Positions 1 to 8,055 of a stretch of 64,000 nucleotides of DNA are shown piece by piece. This DNA comes from Pseudomonas mediterranea CFBP 5447 (GTDB lineage: Bacteria > Pseudomonadota > Gammaproteobacteria > Pseudomonadales > Pseudomonadaceae). The position numbers and the translations under genes were made by a program. The notes under the pieces were generated by a model. That model worked only from the letters and a program-made list of their open reading frames with translations. It searched no databases and was not told where the DNA came from. The stretch's first letter is position 1. Each line of letters opens with the position of its first letter. The stretch lies in assembly GCF_000774145.1 (NCBI RefSeq), contig NZ_KN322961.1:62001-126000 (forward strand). The letters run 5' to 3'.

Positions 1-1
1 G

Positions 2-682
2 GTGAAGATGATGAATGAACACGCCGAAGACCTTGGCCAGTTCATGACCCTCGATGAAAAAGGCAAATTGCTTCCCCGTTACTTCAATGAGCTGGTCGAC
101 TCCATCGCCGCCGAGCAGGCACTGCTGATCGACGAACTGGCGCAATTGACCAAGAGCGTCGACCACATCAAGGAAATCGTCACCACCCAGCAATCCTATG
201 CCGGGGCGGCCCGGCTGATCGAGCCGCTCAATGTCAGTGATTTGTTCGAGGACGCGTTGCGCATGAACTCGGGCGCACTGAGCCGGCATCACGTCACGGT
301 CATCAAGGACTATCAGGATGCGCCCACGATCATGGGCGATAAACACCGGCTGCTGCTGGTGCTGATCAACCTGATCAGTAATGCAAAATTCGCAATGTCC
401 CATGTTGCCGAACCACGGGAGATGACCTTGGGTATACGGATCGTCGACCGGACAACGTTATGCCTGAGCGTCAAGGACCGCGGCGAAGGCATTGCCCCGG
501 ATAATCTGGCGCGCATCTTCAACCACGGGTTCACCACTCGCAAGGATGGTCATGGGTTCGGCTTGCACAGCTGCGCCTTGGCAGCGGTCGAAATGAATGG
601 CCGCCTCCACGTCCATAGCGATGGACCTGGTCAAGGCGCCCTCTTCACCCTGGAAATTCCACTGGAACTGGCACGGCCTTGA
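2..682 (+). CDS. Sensor histidine kinase, C-terminal part (5' end outside window)
   Basis: The open frame runs in from the window edge, so the true start and any sensor domain are missing. What remains is a dimerisation helix region with a likely phospho-accepting His in VDHIKEIV, then a GHKL ATPase domain: N box LINLISNAKFA, G1 box DRGEGIAPDN and G2 box GHGFGLHS. Such kinases bind ATP and phosphorylate a response regulator. The gene ends just before a REP cluster. The ATPase assignment is firm; the signal sensed cannot be told. Confidence 0.85.
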   Translation: MKMMNEHAEDLGQFMTLDEKGKLLPRYFNELVDSIAAEQALLIDELAQLTKSVDHIKEIVTTQQSYAGAARLIEPLNVSDLFEDALRMNSGALSRHHVTVIKDYQDAPTIMGDKHRLLLVLINLISNAKFAMSHVAEPREMTLGIRIVDRTTLCLSVKDRGEGIAPDNLARIFNHGFTTRKDGHGFGLHSCALAAVEMNGRLHVHSDGPGQGALFTLEIPLELARP

Positions 683-728
683 AAAGCCTGGTGTAGGGCA
701 AGCGATTGGTGGTGAATGTGCCGACGCC

Positions 729-1052
729 ATCGCGAGCAGGCTCGCTCCCACAGGTGCTTGCTGGAAGCCAGGATTGTGTGATCGCGCAGAACCCTTGTGG
801 GAGCGAGCCTGCTCGCGATGGCGGTGGGTCAGTCAACATCAACGCAAGCAGGCCCACTGCTATCGCGGGCAAGCCCTAATGCCAGTCATTACGCCACAAA
901 CCTGTGGGAGCAAAGCTTGCTCGCGATAACGACAGACCAGTCAACATTGGTGCTGACTGACTTACCGCAATCGCGAGCAAGCTTTAATCCCAAAGGCGTT
1001 GCGCCGTTTGATCCTTAACTGACAGGCATCAGGGCAAGCCCGCTTCCACAGA
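729..1052. repeat. Cluster of REP-type palindromic repeats
   Basis: This intergenic stretch contains at least four copies, in both orientations, of a Pseudomonas REP motif built on CGCGAGCAGGCTCGCTCCCA. They are at about 731-754, 795-823, 900-930 and 969-990, with degenerate copies near 861 and 1031. The two first copies face each other. No convincing gene lies in 683-1069. Such clusters in Pseudomonas are moved by TnpA-REP transposases and often mark 3' ends of genes. Confidence 0.85.
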
Positions 1053-1069
1053 GTTAACGTCCAGCGCAG

Positions 1070-1261
1070 TTATTTATCGTTCATCGTCCGCGCCTCGCGG
1101 CTTCTCCTGGCCGGCAACGCCGCCGCATAAGCCAGCGCTTCTTCACGCGAGGCGAAGGAACCCAAGCGGTCAGCCTGGGTACAGACCCGCCATGGGCCGC
1201 TGTTTACGCTGAGGACGTCATATCCGTTGATGTGCATTTTCGTCAGCATTGCGGTACTCAT
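1070..1261 (-). CDS. Small conserved hypothetical protein (DUF2188-like ending)
   Basis: The 63-residue start was chosen because GGAGG stands just upstream of the ATG at 1261; the longer open frame has no such site. The ending GSFASREEALAYAAAL resembles the C-terminal helix of small DUF2188-type proteins, but this is weak. It lies directly downstream of the divergent-looking gap before the deacetylase gene on the same strand. Function unknown. Confidence 0.6.
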   Translation of the reverse strand: MSTAMLTKMHINGYDVLSVNSGPWRVCTQADRLGSFASREEALAYAAALPARRSREARTMNDK

Positions 1262-1350
1262 CGTCAACCTCCTTCGGTATGGACCAAGGGTTACAGCGTC
1301 TACCTTACACTCAGTTGCGCCAGGGTGCCGACCGAACGTCGCAACTTGCA

Positions 1351-2250
1351 TCAGTGAGAATCCGAGTCCCAGAGCCAGTTCCACAGGCCGGGCAGGCGCT
1401 CCGGCTGGCCGCTTTCCTTGACCGTACGCGCCATGGCGGCCCGCTCCAGCGCCTGGCGATCGTCATAGAACGGCTTGGCGTCGGTCCTCACGCCCGTGGC
1501 ACTGGCGCTGTCGAGCAGGATCTGCAGGTATTCCCGGGCGTGTCGGGCGGTATAGCGATTGAGGTCGTGGAACGTCACCACCACCGGAATCACGCCATCG
1601 ACTGCCGGCAATTGCCCGGCAGCGATGCGCTCGCGCACCTCGGAGAGCTGGCGGGTCAGGTTGATCCGTCGGCGCGGACTGACGGTGATTCCCCAGATCT
1701 TGCCGTCGTTGGCGCTCAGGTCGGTGAGCAGCACATGCATGCCATGCCGTTGATAGGCCGCGAAGGTGCGCCGGTCATAACTCCAGAATGGCGGCCTTAC
1801 CAGGAGGGGCGGCGCACCGGTAATGGCAGCTATGTCGGCCCCACCGTCAGTGAGCGACTGCTCCAGATCCTCGGGACTCAGGAAGCGATGATTGGTGTGC
1901 CAATGGGTAGCCGTATGAAAACCCAACAGGTGACCTTCGCTCTGCTCACGGTGCATCACCGATCGACCGATATCGCTATCGCCGGCGCGCCAGGCACGGG
2001 TCTGGACAAAGAACACAGCCTTGATCCCGGGCTGCACCGGGTTCTGCGCAAGGGCATCCAACACATCAATACTCGGATTCCAGAAGGACGATGCGCTCGG
2101 CCCGTCATCGAACGTCAGCAGGAAACGGATCGGGGGCTGTTCGCGCAAGCGTTGCTCGGTTTGCGCAGTCAATTCGATGGGTGATCCGATGCACCCCGAC
2201 AAACCGCTGGCGAGGACTGCAATGACCAGCGCCCTGGCGATGTTTTTCAT
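1351..2250 (-). CDS. Polysaccharide deacetylase family lipoprotein
   Basis: A 299-residue lipoprotein. The N-terminus is a lipoprotein signal ending in LSGC (Cys20). The NodB-homology domain follows, with TFDDGPS at 46-52 (metal-binding and catalytic Asp) and HTATHWH at 112-118 (metal-binding His pair). RPPFWSYD and TFHD supply the later motifs. Family members remove N-acetyl groups from cell-surface or wall glycans, using a divalent metal. The lipid anchor places it in the envelope. The substrate is not evident from context. Confidence 0.88.
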   Translation of the reverse strand: MKNIARALVIAVLASGLSGCIGSPIELTAQTEQRLREQPPIRFLLTFDDGPSASSFWNPSIDVLDALAQNPVQPGIKAVFFVQTRAWRAGDSDIGRSVMHREQSEGHLLGFHTATHWHTNHRFLSPEDLEQSLTDGGADIAAITGAPPLLVRPPFWSYDRRTFAAYQRHGMHVLLTDLSANDGKIWGITVSPRRRINLTRQLSEVRERIAAGQLPAVDGVIPVVVTFHDLNRYTARHAREYLQILLDSASATGVRTDAKPFYDDRQALERAAMARTVKESGQPERLPGLWNWLWDSDSH

Positions 2251-2485
2251 GTTCTGCCTTTATGTAGTACCGCACTGCTACGCCTCCGCTCCCTGGCGCA
2301 TGATGTTTGAAGCCCACCTTGGAGAAGGTTAACCGGGTTTGGTTCCTGGCGGTGAGCATTGCTTCGTTTCGCTTGTCGTAGACCGGATCTGCCGCCTGAC
2401 GTGTCTATTTCGACCGTCTGGAAATCCGATTGAATTTTCCGAACGCCTCCGCATCCATCCGTATAGGACTAATTAGGGAGGATTT

Positions 2486-2740
2486 ATGGGCGGGCCATCG
2501 CTTTACATCATCGACTACATGCTCCATGGCGAGCCCAAGTCATTCATCATTCGAGCCGAAGTGATGAATAACTCCGAAGCTTGGCATTGGGCCAGTTGCG
2601 ACGCGGGTGTCGGGCGCATACCCAAATTCGGCAGGGAGAAGGTCAAGCGGGTTACCAAACCTCTTGCAGAGAAGTACGGCATTACCGACGTGCGCTGGCG
2701 GGCGAGCGTCGCGCCCAGTTGGATCAAGGAGTCAGGCTGA
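2486..2740 (+). CDS. DUF6555-type small Pseudomonas protein
   Basis: An 84-residue protein preceded by AGGGAGGA. It has the conserved core DYMLHGEPKSFIIRAE, AWHWASCDAGVG and FGREKVK, which I recognise as the pattern of a Pseudomonas-restricted family annotated DUF6555. It is cytoplasmic, with no signal or membrane segment. Function unknown. It supports a Pseudomonas host. Confidence 0.75.
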   Translation: MGGPSLYIIDYMLHGEPKSFIIRAEVMNNSEAWHWASCDAGVGRIPKFGREKVKRVTKPLAEKYGITDVRWRASVAPSWIKESG

Positions 2741-2893
2741 TTCCATGACCTTCATTCATTCGGCGCGCCGGCCACTCGTCGAGCGCCGGATGCCCGGCAA
2801 ACCCGCAATAACTCAACTACGCTTTAAACGACCAGCACGACCCGCCCGTGGCGGGTCTAGTGCTGCCTCATCAACCCTGAATGGAGGTGTGAC

Positions 2894-3124
2894 ATGTCCG
2901 AAAAAGAGTCCATCACCACCCTGCTCACCCTGCTGGAATCGCGCCAGACTCGCCTGACGGCGGCTTGCAAGGAAATTGCCGACTGGGTCGACCACAATGG
3001 CGGCCACCCGACCGCCGTACGCATTCGGGATCGCCTGAACGATATCGATAAGGACGTTCCATCGATCCAGCATGCGCTGTCATCCCTCAAGCCCATGGAA
3101 CGGCCCTTGCCCAAATTCCGCTAA
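2894..3124 (+). CDS. Small helical hypothetical protein
   Basis: 76 residues, start supported by GGAGGTGTGAC. It is predicted mostly helical, with a WVDHNGG motif. It resembles the product of the gene at 5671-5880 (both have Q-x-x-L-x-A-A...W-V-x-x-N-G and a C-terminal helix ending ALxxL), so the two are probably paralogues. Function unknown. Confidence 0.65.
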   Translation: MSEKESITTLLTLLESRQTRLTAACKEIADWVDHNGGHPTAVRIRDRLNDIDKDVPSIQHALSSLKPMERPLPKFR

Positions 3125-3241
3125 CGCCTGGCGTCAGCCGCGCGGCTCCTGAGTTCTACCGGCTGGAAAGCCGATGGAACGCGCACTCCTTTTGCGCCTC
3201 GATATTGATAGGTGCAAAAAAACGCGAAAAGGAGAGCCACC

Positions 3242-3667
3242 ATGAATACCAGAATCCTGTTACTGATTGCCTGTGCGAGCCCTGCCACCGTCATGGCGCA
3301 GGGCTGCGACGTCATCACTCGGGCCCAGAGCCAGTCGGTTCCAGCCGTCGAAACCCATGCCTGTTACGAATACAAGGGCATGCCGGACGGAGCCATCGGC
3401 TGGTCATGCAGCAACGAAAACCAGACAGCACTCAGCACCCAGAAAGCGCAGGTCGAACGCTGTGCCGAAGGATATGTAGCGACCTGCCAGGCCAGGCTCA
3501 CTCAGGAAACCCTGGCGAACCCTCGCTCCACCAGCAAAGACAGCAGCGGTGGATCGGTCAACATCCCCGATCAAGCGCAGATCACCTGGTACTACTATGG
3601 CGTCGAACAGTTGCAGCAAGCGCAAAAAGACTGTGAAAGCACCGGCGGTCGCTGGAAGAACCGTTAG
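3242..3667 (+). CDS. Exported hypothetical protein with six cysteines
   Basis: The start at 3242 is preceded by AAAAGGAGAGCCACC and opens directly with a signal peptide (MNTRILLLIACASPATVMAQ). The mature part has about six Cys residues, suggesting disulphides in the periplasm. No known domain recognised. Its stop overlaps the 3' end of the convergent gene by a few bases. Confidence 0.7.
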   Translation: MNTRILLLIACASPATVMAQGCDVITRAQSQSVPAVETHACYEYKGMPDGAIGWSCSNENQTALSTQKAQVERCAEGYVATCQARLTQETLANPRSTSKDSSGGSVNIPDQAQITWYYYGVEQLQQAQKDCESTGGRWKNR

Positions 3668-3891
3668 CCCTTGCTGTGTTCCGGCGACGACGGGCCTTCC
3701 TTGATTCCCCGAGGCCCGGCCACGCCCCAGATGATCAGACCCAGCACCGGCAGAATAATCAGCAACAAGGCCCACCCTGCCTTGGTCCCGGCCGACTTGT
3801 CACTGCGAAACACACTGACGATCGCCCACAGGTCAACAAGCAATAGAAGTACCGCAACAGCGATCCAGAAATAACTGGCTAATTCAGACAT
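3664..3891 (-). CDS. PLD nuclease N-terminal (PLDc_N) domain membrane protein
   Basis: A 75-residue protein with two membrane segments (about 7-27 and 39-60) separated by a short charged loop. The second contains WALLLIILPVLGLIIWGVAGPRG, typical of stand-alone PLDc_N proteins. These resemble the membrane anchor of cardiolipin synthases but lack the catalytic HKD domain, so no enzymatic role should be assumed. Confidence 0.75.
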   Translation of the reverse strand: MSELASYFWIAVAVLLLLVDLWAIVSVFRSDKSAGTKAGWALLLIILPVLGLIIWGVAGPRGIKEGPSSPEHSKG

Positions 3892-3995
3892 GACCCAATC
3901 CTCGTTTTGATGGCCTGCACGAATCAGCTACACAGGTCACTGTTGATTAGGCACAGGCACTTCGGGTCCGTTCAAAGAATCTGTCGTCGGCAGGT

Positions 3996-4181
3996 CTATG
4001 AACGCTCGTTCAAATAGCCGATCCATCGTTCATAGGCTTCATGCTGGCGGCGCACAGCCTCTTCCCAAGCCGCCCCGGACATCTGATGGGCACAAATAAG
4101 CGTCATCATTTCCGATGTCGCCGAGTCGAGCTCCACCAGGAGCTCATGGGATTTGACTTTGAAATCTTCAACAGTAGTCAT
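3996..4181 (-). CDS. Small hypothetical protein
   Basis: 61 residues, start supported by GGGGAGAGAGGAAAG directly before the ATG. The sequence is charged and helical with no signal or membrane segment (ends QHEAYERWIGYLNERS). No family recognised. Confidence 0.55.
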   Translation of the reverse strand: MTTVEDFKVKSHELLVELDSATSEMMTLICAHQMSGAAWEEAVRRQHEAYERWIGYLNERS

Positions 4182-4455
4182 CTTTCCTCTCTCCCCGCTG
4201 CCTCAGGGGTCGGCCATCCACCCAACATGGATACCTTTTTTTGGATCTGATTCATTTTTGGCGATGGCCGGTCATGGAAGCAGCCAGCGCCAGCCTGCCC
4301 GCCACACGAGTAAGCAGGCAGAAAATGAAGGCAGTCTTTCCCGCAGCGCTGCGGTCGTAAAGGTATGAGCCGACGAGCGTTGCCCGGGAATGTCGATGAC
4401 GCCAGACGCAAATATTTCAGTTATATTTCATTTTAATGACAGTCACTGAACGAGC

Positions 4456-4824
4456 ATGCCGATGAAAATCCGAGCGACCGTCATCTGTGAGGAAAATCGC
4501 CACATCTTGCTGGTACGCAAACCCAACAGCCGTTGGGCCTTGCCGGGCGGTACCATCGAGCGCGGCGAAAGCCATGCCGATGCAGCCCTCAGGGAACTTG
4601 CAGAAGAAACCGGACTGGGCGCCGAGAACCTGCTCTACCTGATGCGCATCAGCGATGGCGACACCCTGCATCACGTGTTCGAGGCTTCAGTCAGCGACAT
4701 CGGTGCAGCGAGGCCACAGAACGAGATCAGTGATTGTCTCTGGTACCCGCTGGACACCATTGCGCAATTGCAGATGAAGAAAGGCATGCGAGAGATACTT
4801 GAAGCGTTCAGGCGGCGGTTATGA
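4456..4824 (+). CDS. NUDIX hydrolase
   Basis: A 122-residue single-domain NUDIX protein. The NUDIX box is complete: GTIERGE-x7-RELAEETGL fits G-x5-E-x7-R-E-U-x-E-E-x-G-U, whose glutamates bind the metal. Family members cleave nucleoside diphosphates linked to another group. The substrate cannot be told from the box. It is the last complete gene before the tRNA remnant. An internal ATG two codons downstream is an alternative start. Confidence 0.88.
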   Translation: MPMKIRATVICEENRHILLVRKPNSRWALPGGTIERGESHADAALRELAEETGLGAENLLYLMRISDGDTLHHVFEASVSDIGAARPQNEISDCLWYPLDTIAQLQMKKGMREILEAFRRRL

Positions 4825-4862
4825 GAGTCTTCGACACCACTCGGTAAACTGAGCGCAAACAA

Positions 4863-4896
4863 AAAGGGTTGCTTGAGATATCTCACGCAACCCTTT
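4863..4896. terminator. Bidirectional rho-independent terminator
   Basis: A perfect stem AAAGGGTTGC/GCAACCCTTT closes over a loop that itself contains GAGATATCTC. A-rich flank on one side and T-rich on the other. It lies between the NUDIX gene (plus) and the 3' end of the tRNA-Leu remnant (minus), so it can serve both. Confidence 0.8.
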
Positions 4897-4904
4897 GTTT
4901 TGTA

Positions 4905-4965
4905 TGGTGCCCGAAGCCGGAATCGAACCGGCACGCCCTTACGAGCGGGGGATTTTAAGTCCCGA
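4905..4965 (-). tRNA. tRNA-Leu(TAA), 3' part only: candidate prophage attachment site
   Basis: Read on the minus strand, the sequence has an anticodon arm GGGAC-TTAAAA-TCCC (anticodon TAA), a long variable arm, a T arm with GGTTCGATTCC, and the acceptor 3' strand ending in an encoded CCA (at 4905). The 5' half is absent: beyond 4965 the sequence no longer matches a leucine tRNA. This pattern is left when an integrase recombines inside a tRNA gene. The intact copy would then stand at the other end of the element, outside this window. Confidence 0.85.
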
Positions 4966-5260
4966 GAGGAAATCAATCAGGATGCGGCTTCCGATAGGTT
5001 TTCTGGTTCGCAATCGTGCGCAAATGCCTGCCATACAGCCCAATGTTTCTGCATGCCTGTAAATAATTGCGGACCAGAAAATGTTGCAGATTTCGACGGC
5101 TGATTGACGACTCCGCAGATGCAACGGCCGGACGGGTTATGCCGATGTTGCATACATCACACTCGCCCAGCAGGCAATCAGAACCGAGGTGCCGATGACG
5201 AGTCACAGGTATGTCCATCGTGGATAAGCAAATCGGAATCGCACTACCCAGGAGACTGAC

Positions 5261-5407
5261 ATGACCAAATCAAGTGGCGGATCAGGAGGCCCCAGCACGG
5301 GCGGAAAGTCTGGCGGATCGAAAGGAGCACCTGTTCCCAATCTGCCAAGCAAGACCGGGAACCCATCAGGTGGCGGCCGTGGAAATGCGGCACCGAAAGG
5401 AAAGTGA
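5261..5407 (+). CDS. Short Gly/Ser/Pro/Lys-rich protein
   Basis: A 48-residue frame opening with MTKSSGGSGGPSTGGKSGG and ending NAAPKGK. The start is supported by CCAGGAGACTGAC. The composition is low-complexity and basic, so it is probably unstructured. No family assigned. The good ribosome site and the position in an otherwise empty stretch argue that it is real. Confidence 0.5.
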   Translation: MTKSSGGSGGPSTGGKSGGSKGAPVPNLPSKTGNPSGGGRGNAAPKGK

Positions 5408-5670
5408 TTACGATGCAACCGGCGCCCGCGCTTAGGCGCCGGATCGTTGTCAGCCCACCACCGTGTCAAGGTGACCATAAAACCTGCGCAACCGCTTGAT
5501 CTAAAAAGGAAAACAGGTGTCATTGAGTAGGTAAAAAACAAGCATATTGCCCCATAAGAATCAATAACTTAGCGTTGGATATTCCTACAGTATTCCCTCT
5601 CCTCTCCGGCGTCATGGCTCCCGAAAATCCCTACCCTGCTACGCTGATCTCTACTCAGCGGGAGTCAAAA

Positions 5671-5880
5671 ATGCACAACCTCGATCTGCTTCCCCAACTG
5701 CTTTCCAAGATCAACGAAAACCAGCTTGCGCTCGAGGCAGCCATCATGGAGTTGTCTAACTGGGTCGCTCTCAACGGCTCGGCCGTGGTCGCTGCCAATG
5801 TGCACGGCGCCCTGGATACACTCGTTCAGAATGATGAGTTCATCAAAATGGCCTTGGCGGTAATAAGCTCTCCCGACTGA
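5671..5880 (+). CDS. Small helical hypothetical protein, paralogue of the 2894 gene
   Basis: 69 residues starting at MHNLDLLPQLL, with CGGGAG upstream. Aligned by eye with the protein at 2894-3124 it shares L-L-x6-Q-x-x-L-x-A-A, WVxxNG and a C-terminal helix. The two lie on opposite sides of the tRNA remnant, which leaves open whether this stretch is host or prophage DNA. Confidence 0.6.
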   Translation: MHNLDLLPQLLSKINENQLALEAAIMELSNWVALNGSAVVAANVHGALDTLVQNDEFIKMALAVISSPD

Positions 5881-5967
5881 CAGCACGCTGCTCGTCGGCG
5901 AGTCCTCACCGGTTTCCTAGCGCCTCGATTACTGTATATCCAAACAGTAAAGCTTGAGGCGTTACCC

Positions 5968-6345
5968 GTGGATCCGCTAGACATAGAAGACACCGACGAT
6001 TGGTTGGGCTGCCCTACTCCTCTGGAGATGTACAGGCACTCCTGCCTCATGCTGGAGAACGAAGTGCAGGAGCTGACCACCCAGCTTCGCAAGGCTCGCC
6101 AGGATATTTTCGGCTTGATAGAAATGCATGCAGCCGAGGCTAAAGAGTGCGCCCGACTTCGGGCTGAGCTGGCAAAAATCAGACGGAACCTGAGCGATCA
6201 GTACCGGGAAAATACGAAACTCGCGAACAGCACTCGGTCGGAACTCTTGGGCCAGGACGCCCTAATAGCTGAATTATACAAGCGGCTTAAGGTCTTTGAG
6301 GGTGATCGCCTTCCGGATATGCGAACAGGGAAGAATCGATCCTGA
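5968..6345 (+). CDS. Coiled-coil hypothetical protein
   Basis: 125 residues from a GTG start preceded by GAGGCG. After an acidic N-terminus (DPLDIEDTDDW) almost the whole chain is heptad-like helix (about 25-115), so an elongated dimer is likely. No catalytic motif seen. Function unknown. Confidence 0.6.
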   Translation: MDPLDIEDTDDWLGCPTPLEMYRHSCLMLENEVQELTTQLRKARQDIFGLIEMHAAEAKECARLRAELAKIRRNLSDQYRENTKLANSTRSELLGQDALIAELYKRLKVFEGDRLPDMRTGKNRS

Positions 6346-6362
6346 CCAGCCCCGGAGAACTT

Positions 6363-6790
6363 ATGTGCGGACGTCTCTCGCAATAACCGGCATCCACGAC
6401 TTCGTGGCTGGGTCGGTCATGTGGTCCGGGACCTTTGTCGATACCCTGGCGCCCCCGGAGCGGTACAGTGCAGCGCCTTCGCAACTGCTCGCCCTCTTCC
6501 ACCAGGAGGGCGACGATTTGTACGCCGAACTAGTACGCTGCGGCTGGAAGTCGTACAGGGCAAAAGATCGGGAAGCACCGATGATGCCAGAGTAGAGAAG
6601 GTCACCCACGGCCCACTCTTCCGCGCGAACTGGCCGCACCAGGCGATAATCGGCGACCGAAATACGGTTTGAGTGGGTTGACGAGGACGGACCAACAAAC
6701 AGCCTTACCTGATTAGGCAAATGGAGCAAGCGCCAAGCCACTCTGCCGCCATCGGCCAGTATCCGAATGAAGTGCGCGATGTCGGCGAGG
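6363..6790 (+). pseudogene. Decayed SRAP (YedK/HMCES-like) gene
   Basis: The frame opens MCGRLSQ and stops at once. The rest of the family pattern continues in other frames: IHDFVAG... then PPERYSAAPSQLLALFHQEG, LVRCGWKSYRAKDREAP, then ARVEKVTHGPLFRANWPH, FEWVDEDGP and AAIGQYP. SRAP proteins use Cys2 to cap abasic sites in single-stranded DNA. Cys2 is still encoded, but several frameshifts and stops make the gene dead. No intact frame covers it on either strand. Confidence 0.75.
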
Positions 6791-6929
6791 CAAACAGAAC
6801 GAGCTCATAACTCAATCCATCGCCTAGACTTCCCATACAGGGTTGAGAGATAGCGTATACAGAAAGCTTTGTGACCCTCATGTCATATTCTAAAATTTAT
6901 CAGGCATACAACCACATGGAAGAGCCACA

Positions 6930-7778
6930 ATGAATAGGAATATTATCGTTATACATCCTTTCGAAACAGAAGAAGACACTCAATTTTCCGACACCAAAAA
7001 AAACTGGAATAACGCACGCACCGCAAAAAGAAAAATCCTATATGAAGAAATACGAAAGGAGATACAAATAGAAGAAAAAGAACCTGCTGACTCAGACTCC
7101 GACGACGAACCATCCTTAAAACACAAAAAAAGACAATTACACAACCAAATCACCGAGCAAAATATCAAAAAAGTCAAAATAGATTCGAGCGAGCGAATTA
7201 ATTCAATAAAAAACCACTACACAGACTATCGCTTCATCAATGGATCAGACATCAAGTCTACAAACCAAAGAATCCGTACAAAAGCTGAATCTACTATAAG
7301 CTCAGCAGCTTCGTCCTTTGATACAATATACATTCTGGGTCACTGCTCCATTGGAGAAGATTCGATCTCATCTATCGACAACGACAGCAGAATAACCGCA
7401 AAGGAATTAGCCGACTTTCTGAAAGAGGCAGGATTAAAAACTAGTTACGCCGGAAAAATTAAAATATATGGCTGCTATTCTGGCTTGGGAATATCAGCGG
7501 AAAGTAAATCCTTCGCAAAGAGATTCAGCGAAGAGATGAAAATATTAATGTTTCACAATTGTAGAGTCCAGGGTTATACCACTTATGTAGGAAACTATTT
7601 CAAGGGCCATAAAATCGCCTTCACTGGCAACGAAAAAGAGTTAGATCAATTTCAAAAACTAGACAGCACCATAATGAAAACTCACGATTTCGAAAGAAGA
7701 CAATTATTGGAAAAGAAACTAGATAAAGGACTAAAGAAAATATCAACCCGCTCTAGCAATAAAATAGTAGACGTCTGA
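6930..7778 (+). CDS. AT-rich accessory protein with a caspase-like His/Cys pattern
   Basis: 282 residues, start supported by GGAAG. The base composition is clearly more AT-rich than the neighbours, a sign of recent transfer. Residues 1-120 are charged and probably extended. Residues 131-222 look like a clan CD (caspase/C80-type) core: a strand ending in His138 (YILGHCS), a conserved AKELADFLKEAGL helix, a strand ending in Cys182 (KIKIYGCYSG), then SFAKRFSEEM and VQGYTTYVG. The family call is inference from this layout. It sits at the prophage edge, where lysogenic-conversion and effector genes often lie. Confidence 0.7.
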   Translation: MNRNIIVIHPFETEEDTQFSDTKKNWNNARTAKRKILYEEIRKEIQIEEKEPADSDSDDEPSLKHKKRQLHNQITEQNIKKVKIDSSERINSIKNHYTDYRFINGSDIKSTNQRIRTKAESTISSAASSFDTIYILGHCSIGEDSISSIDNDSRITAKELADFLKEAGLKTSYAGKIKIYGCYSGLGISAESKSFAKRFSEEMKILMFHNCRVQGYTTYVGNYFKGHKIAFTGNEKELDQFQKLDSTIMKTHDFERRQLLEKKLDKGLKKISTRSSNKIVDV

Positions 7779-7805
7779 AGACATTGCAGAAAAAACCAAC
7801 AGAAA

Positions 7806-8021
7806 TCACCATAAGATCTGAACTGCGAGAGGCTCTAAGAGATTAACGCACATACATAGCTGGTCCACTGGCAGTTCTCCGGTCGTCACTCCCAACTGCT
7901 TCAGGCTTGCTAGTCTCTCGCACACAAGCTTGACATATTCCACGGCAATCAATTGCTGATCAGACACGGTTTTAGCCCTGAGCCAACTACTGAATTCGGT
8001 ACTGGATGGCCAAACAGCCAA
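7806..8021 (-). CDS. Small hypothetical protein downstream of the lysis genes
   Basis: 71 residues from a TTG start with AGGACG upstream. It is the last frame of the leftward late operon, just after Rz. The sequence (FSSWLRAKTVSDQQLIAVEYVKLVCERLASLK) is helical and soluble. No function recognised. The unusual start keeps confidence moderate. Confidence 0.5.
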   Translation of the reverse strand: MAVWPSSTEFSSWLRAKTVSDQQLIAVEYVKLVCERLASLKQLGVTTGELPVDQLCMCVNLLEPLAVQILW

Positions 8022-8055
8022 CTGTTCGTCCTAAATGTGCTTGCGCCGAACTTTT

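Noticed and set aside
1249-2184. 311-residue plus-strand frame opposite the polysaccharide deacetylase
   Set aside because: The minus strand holds all deacetylase motifs and a lipobox; the plus frame has none.
6361-6741. 126-residue minus-strand frame over the SRAP remnant
   Set aside because: The plus strand carries recognisable pieces of SRAP in three frames; the minus frame is a shadow.
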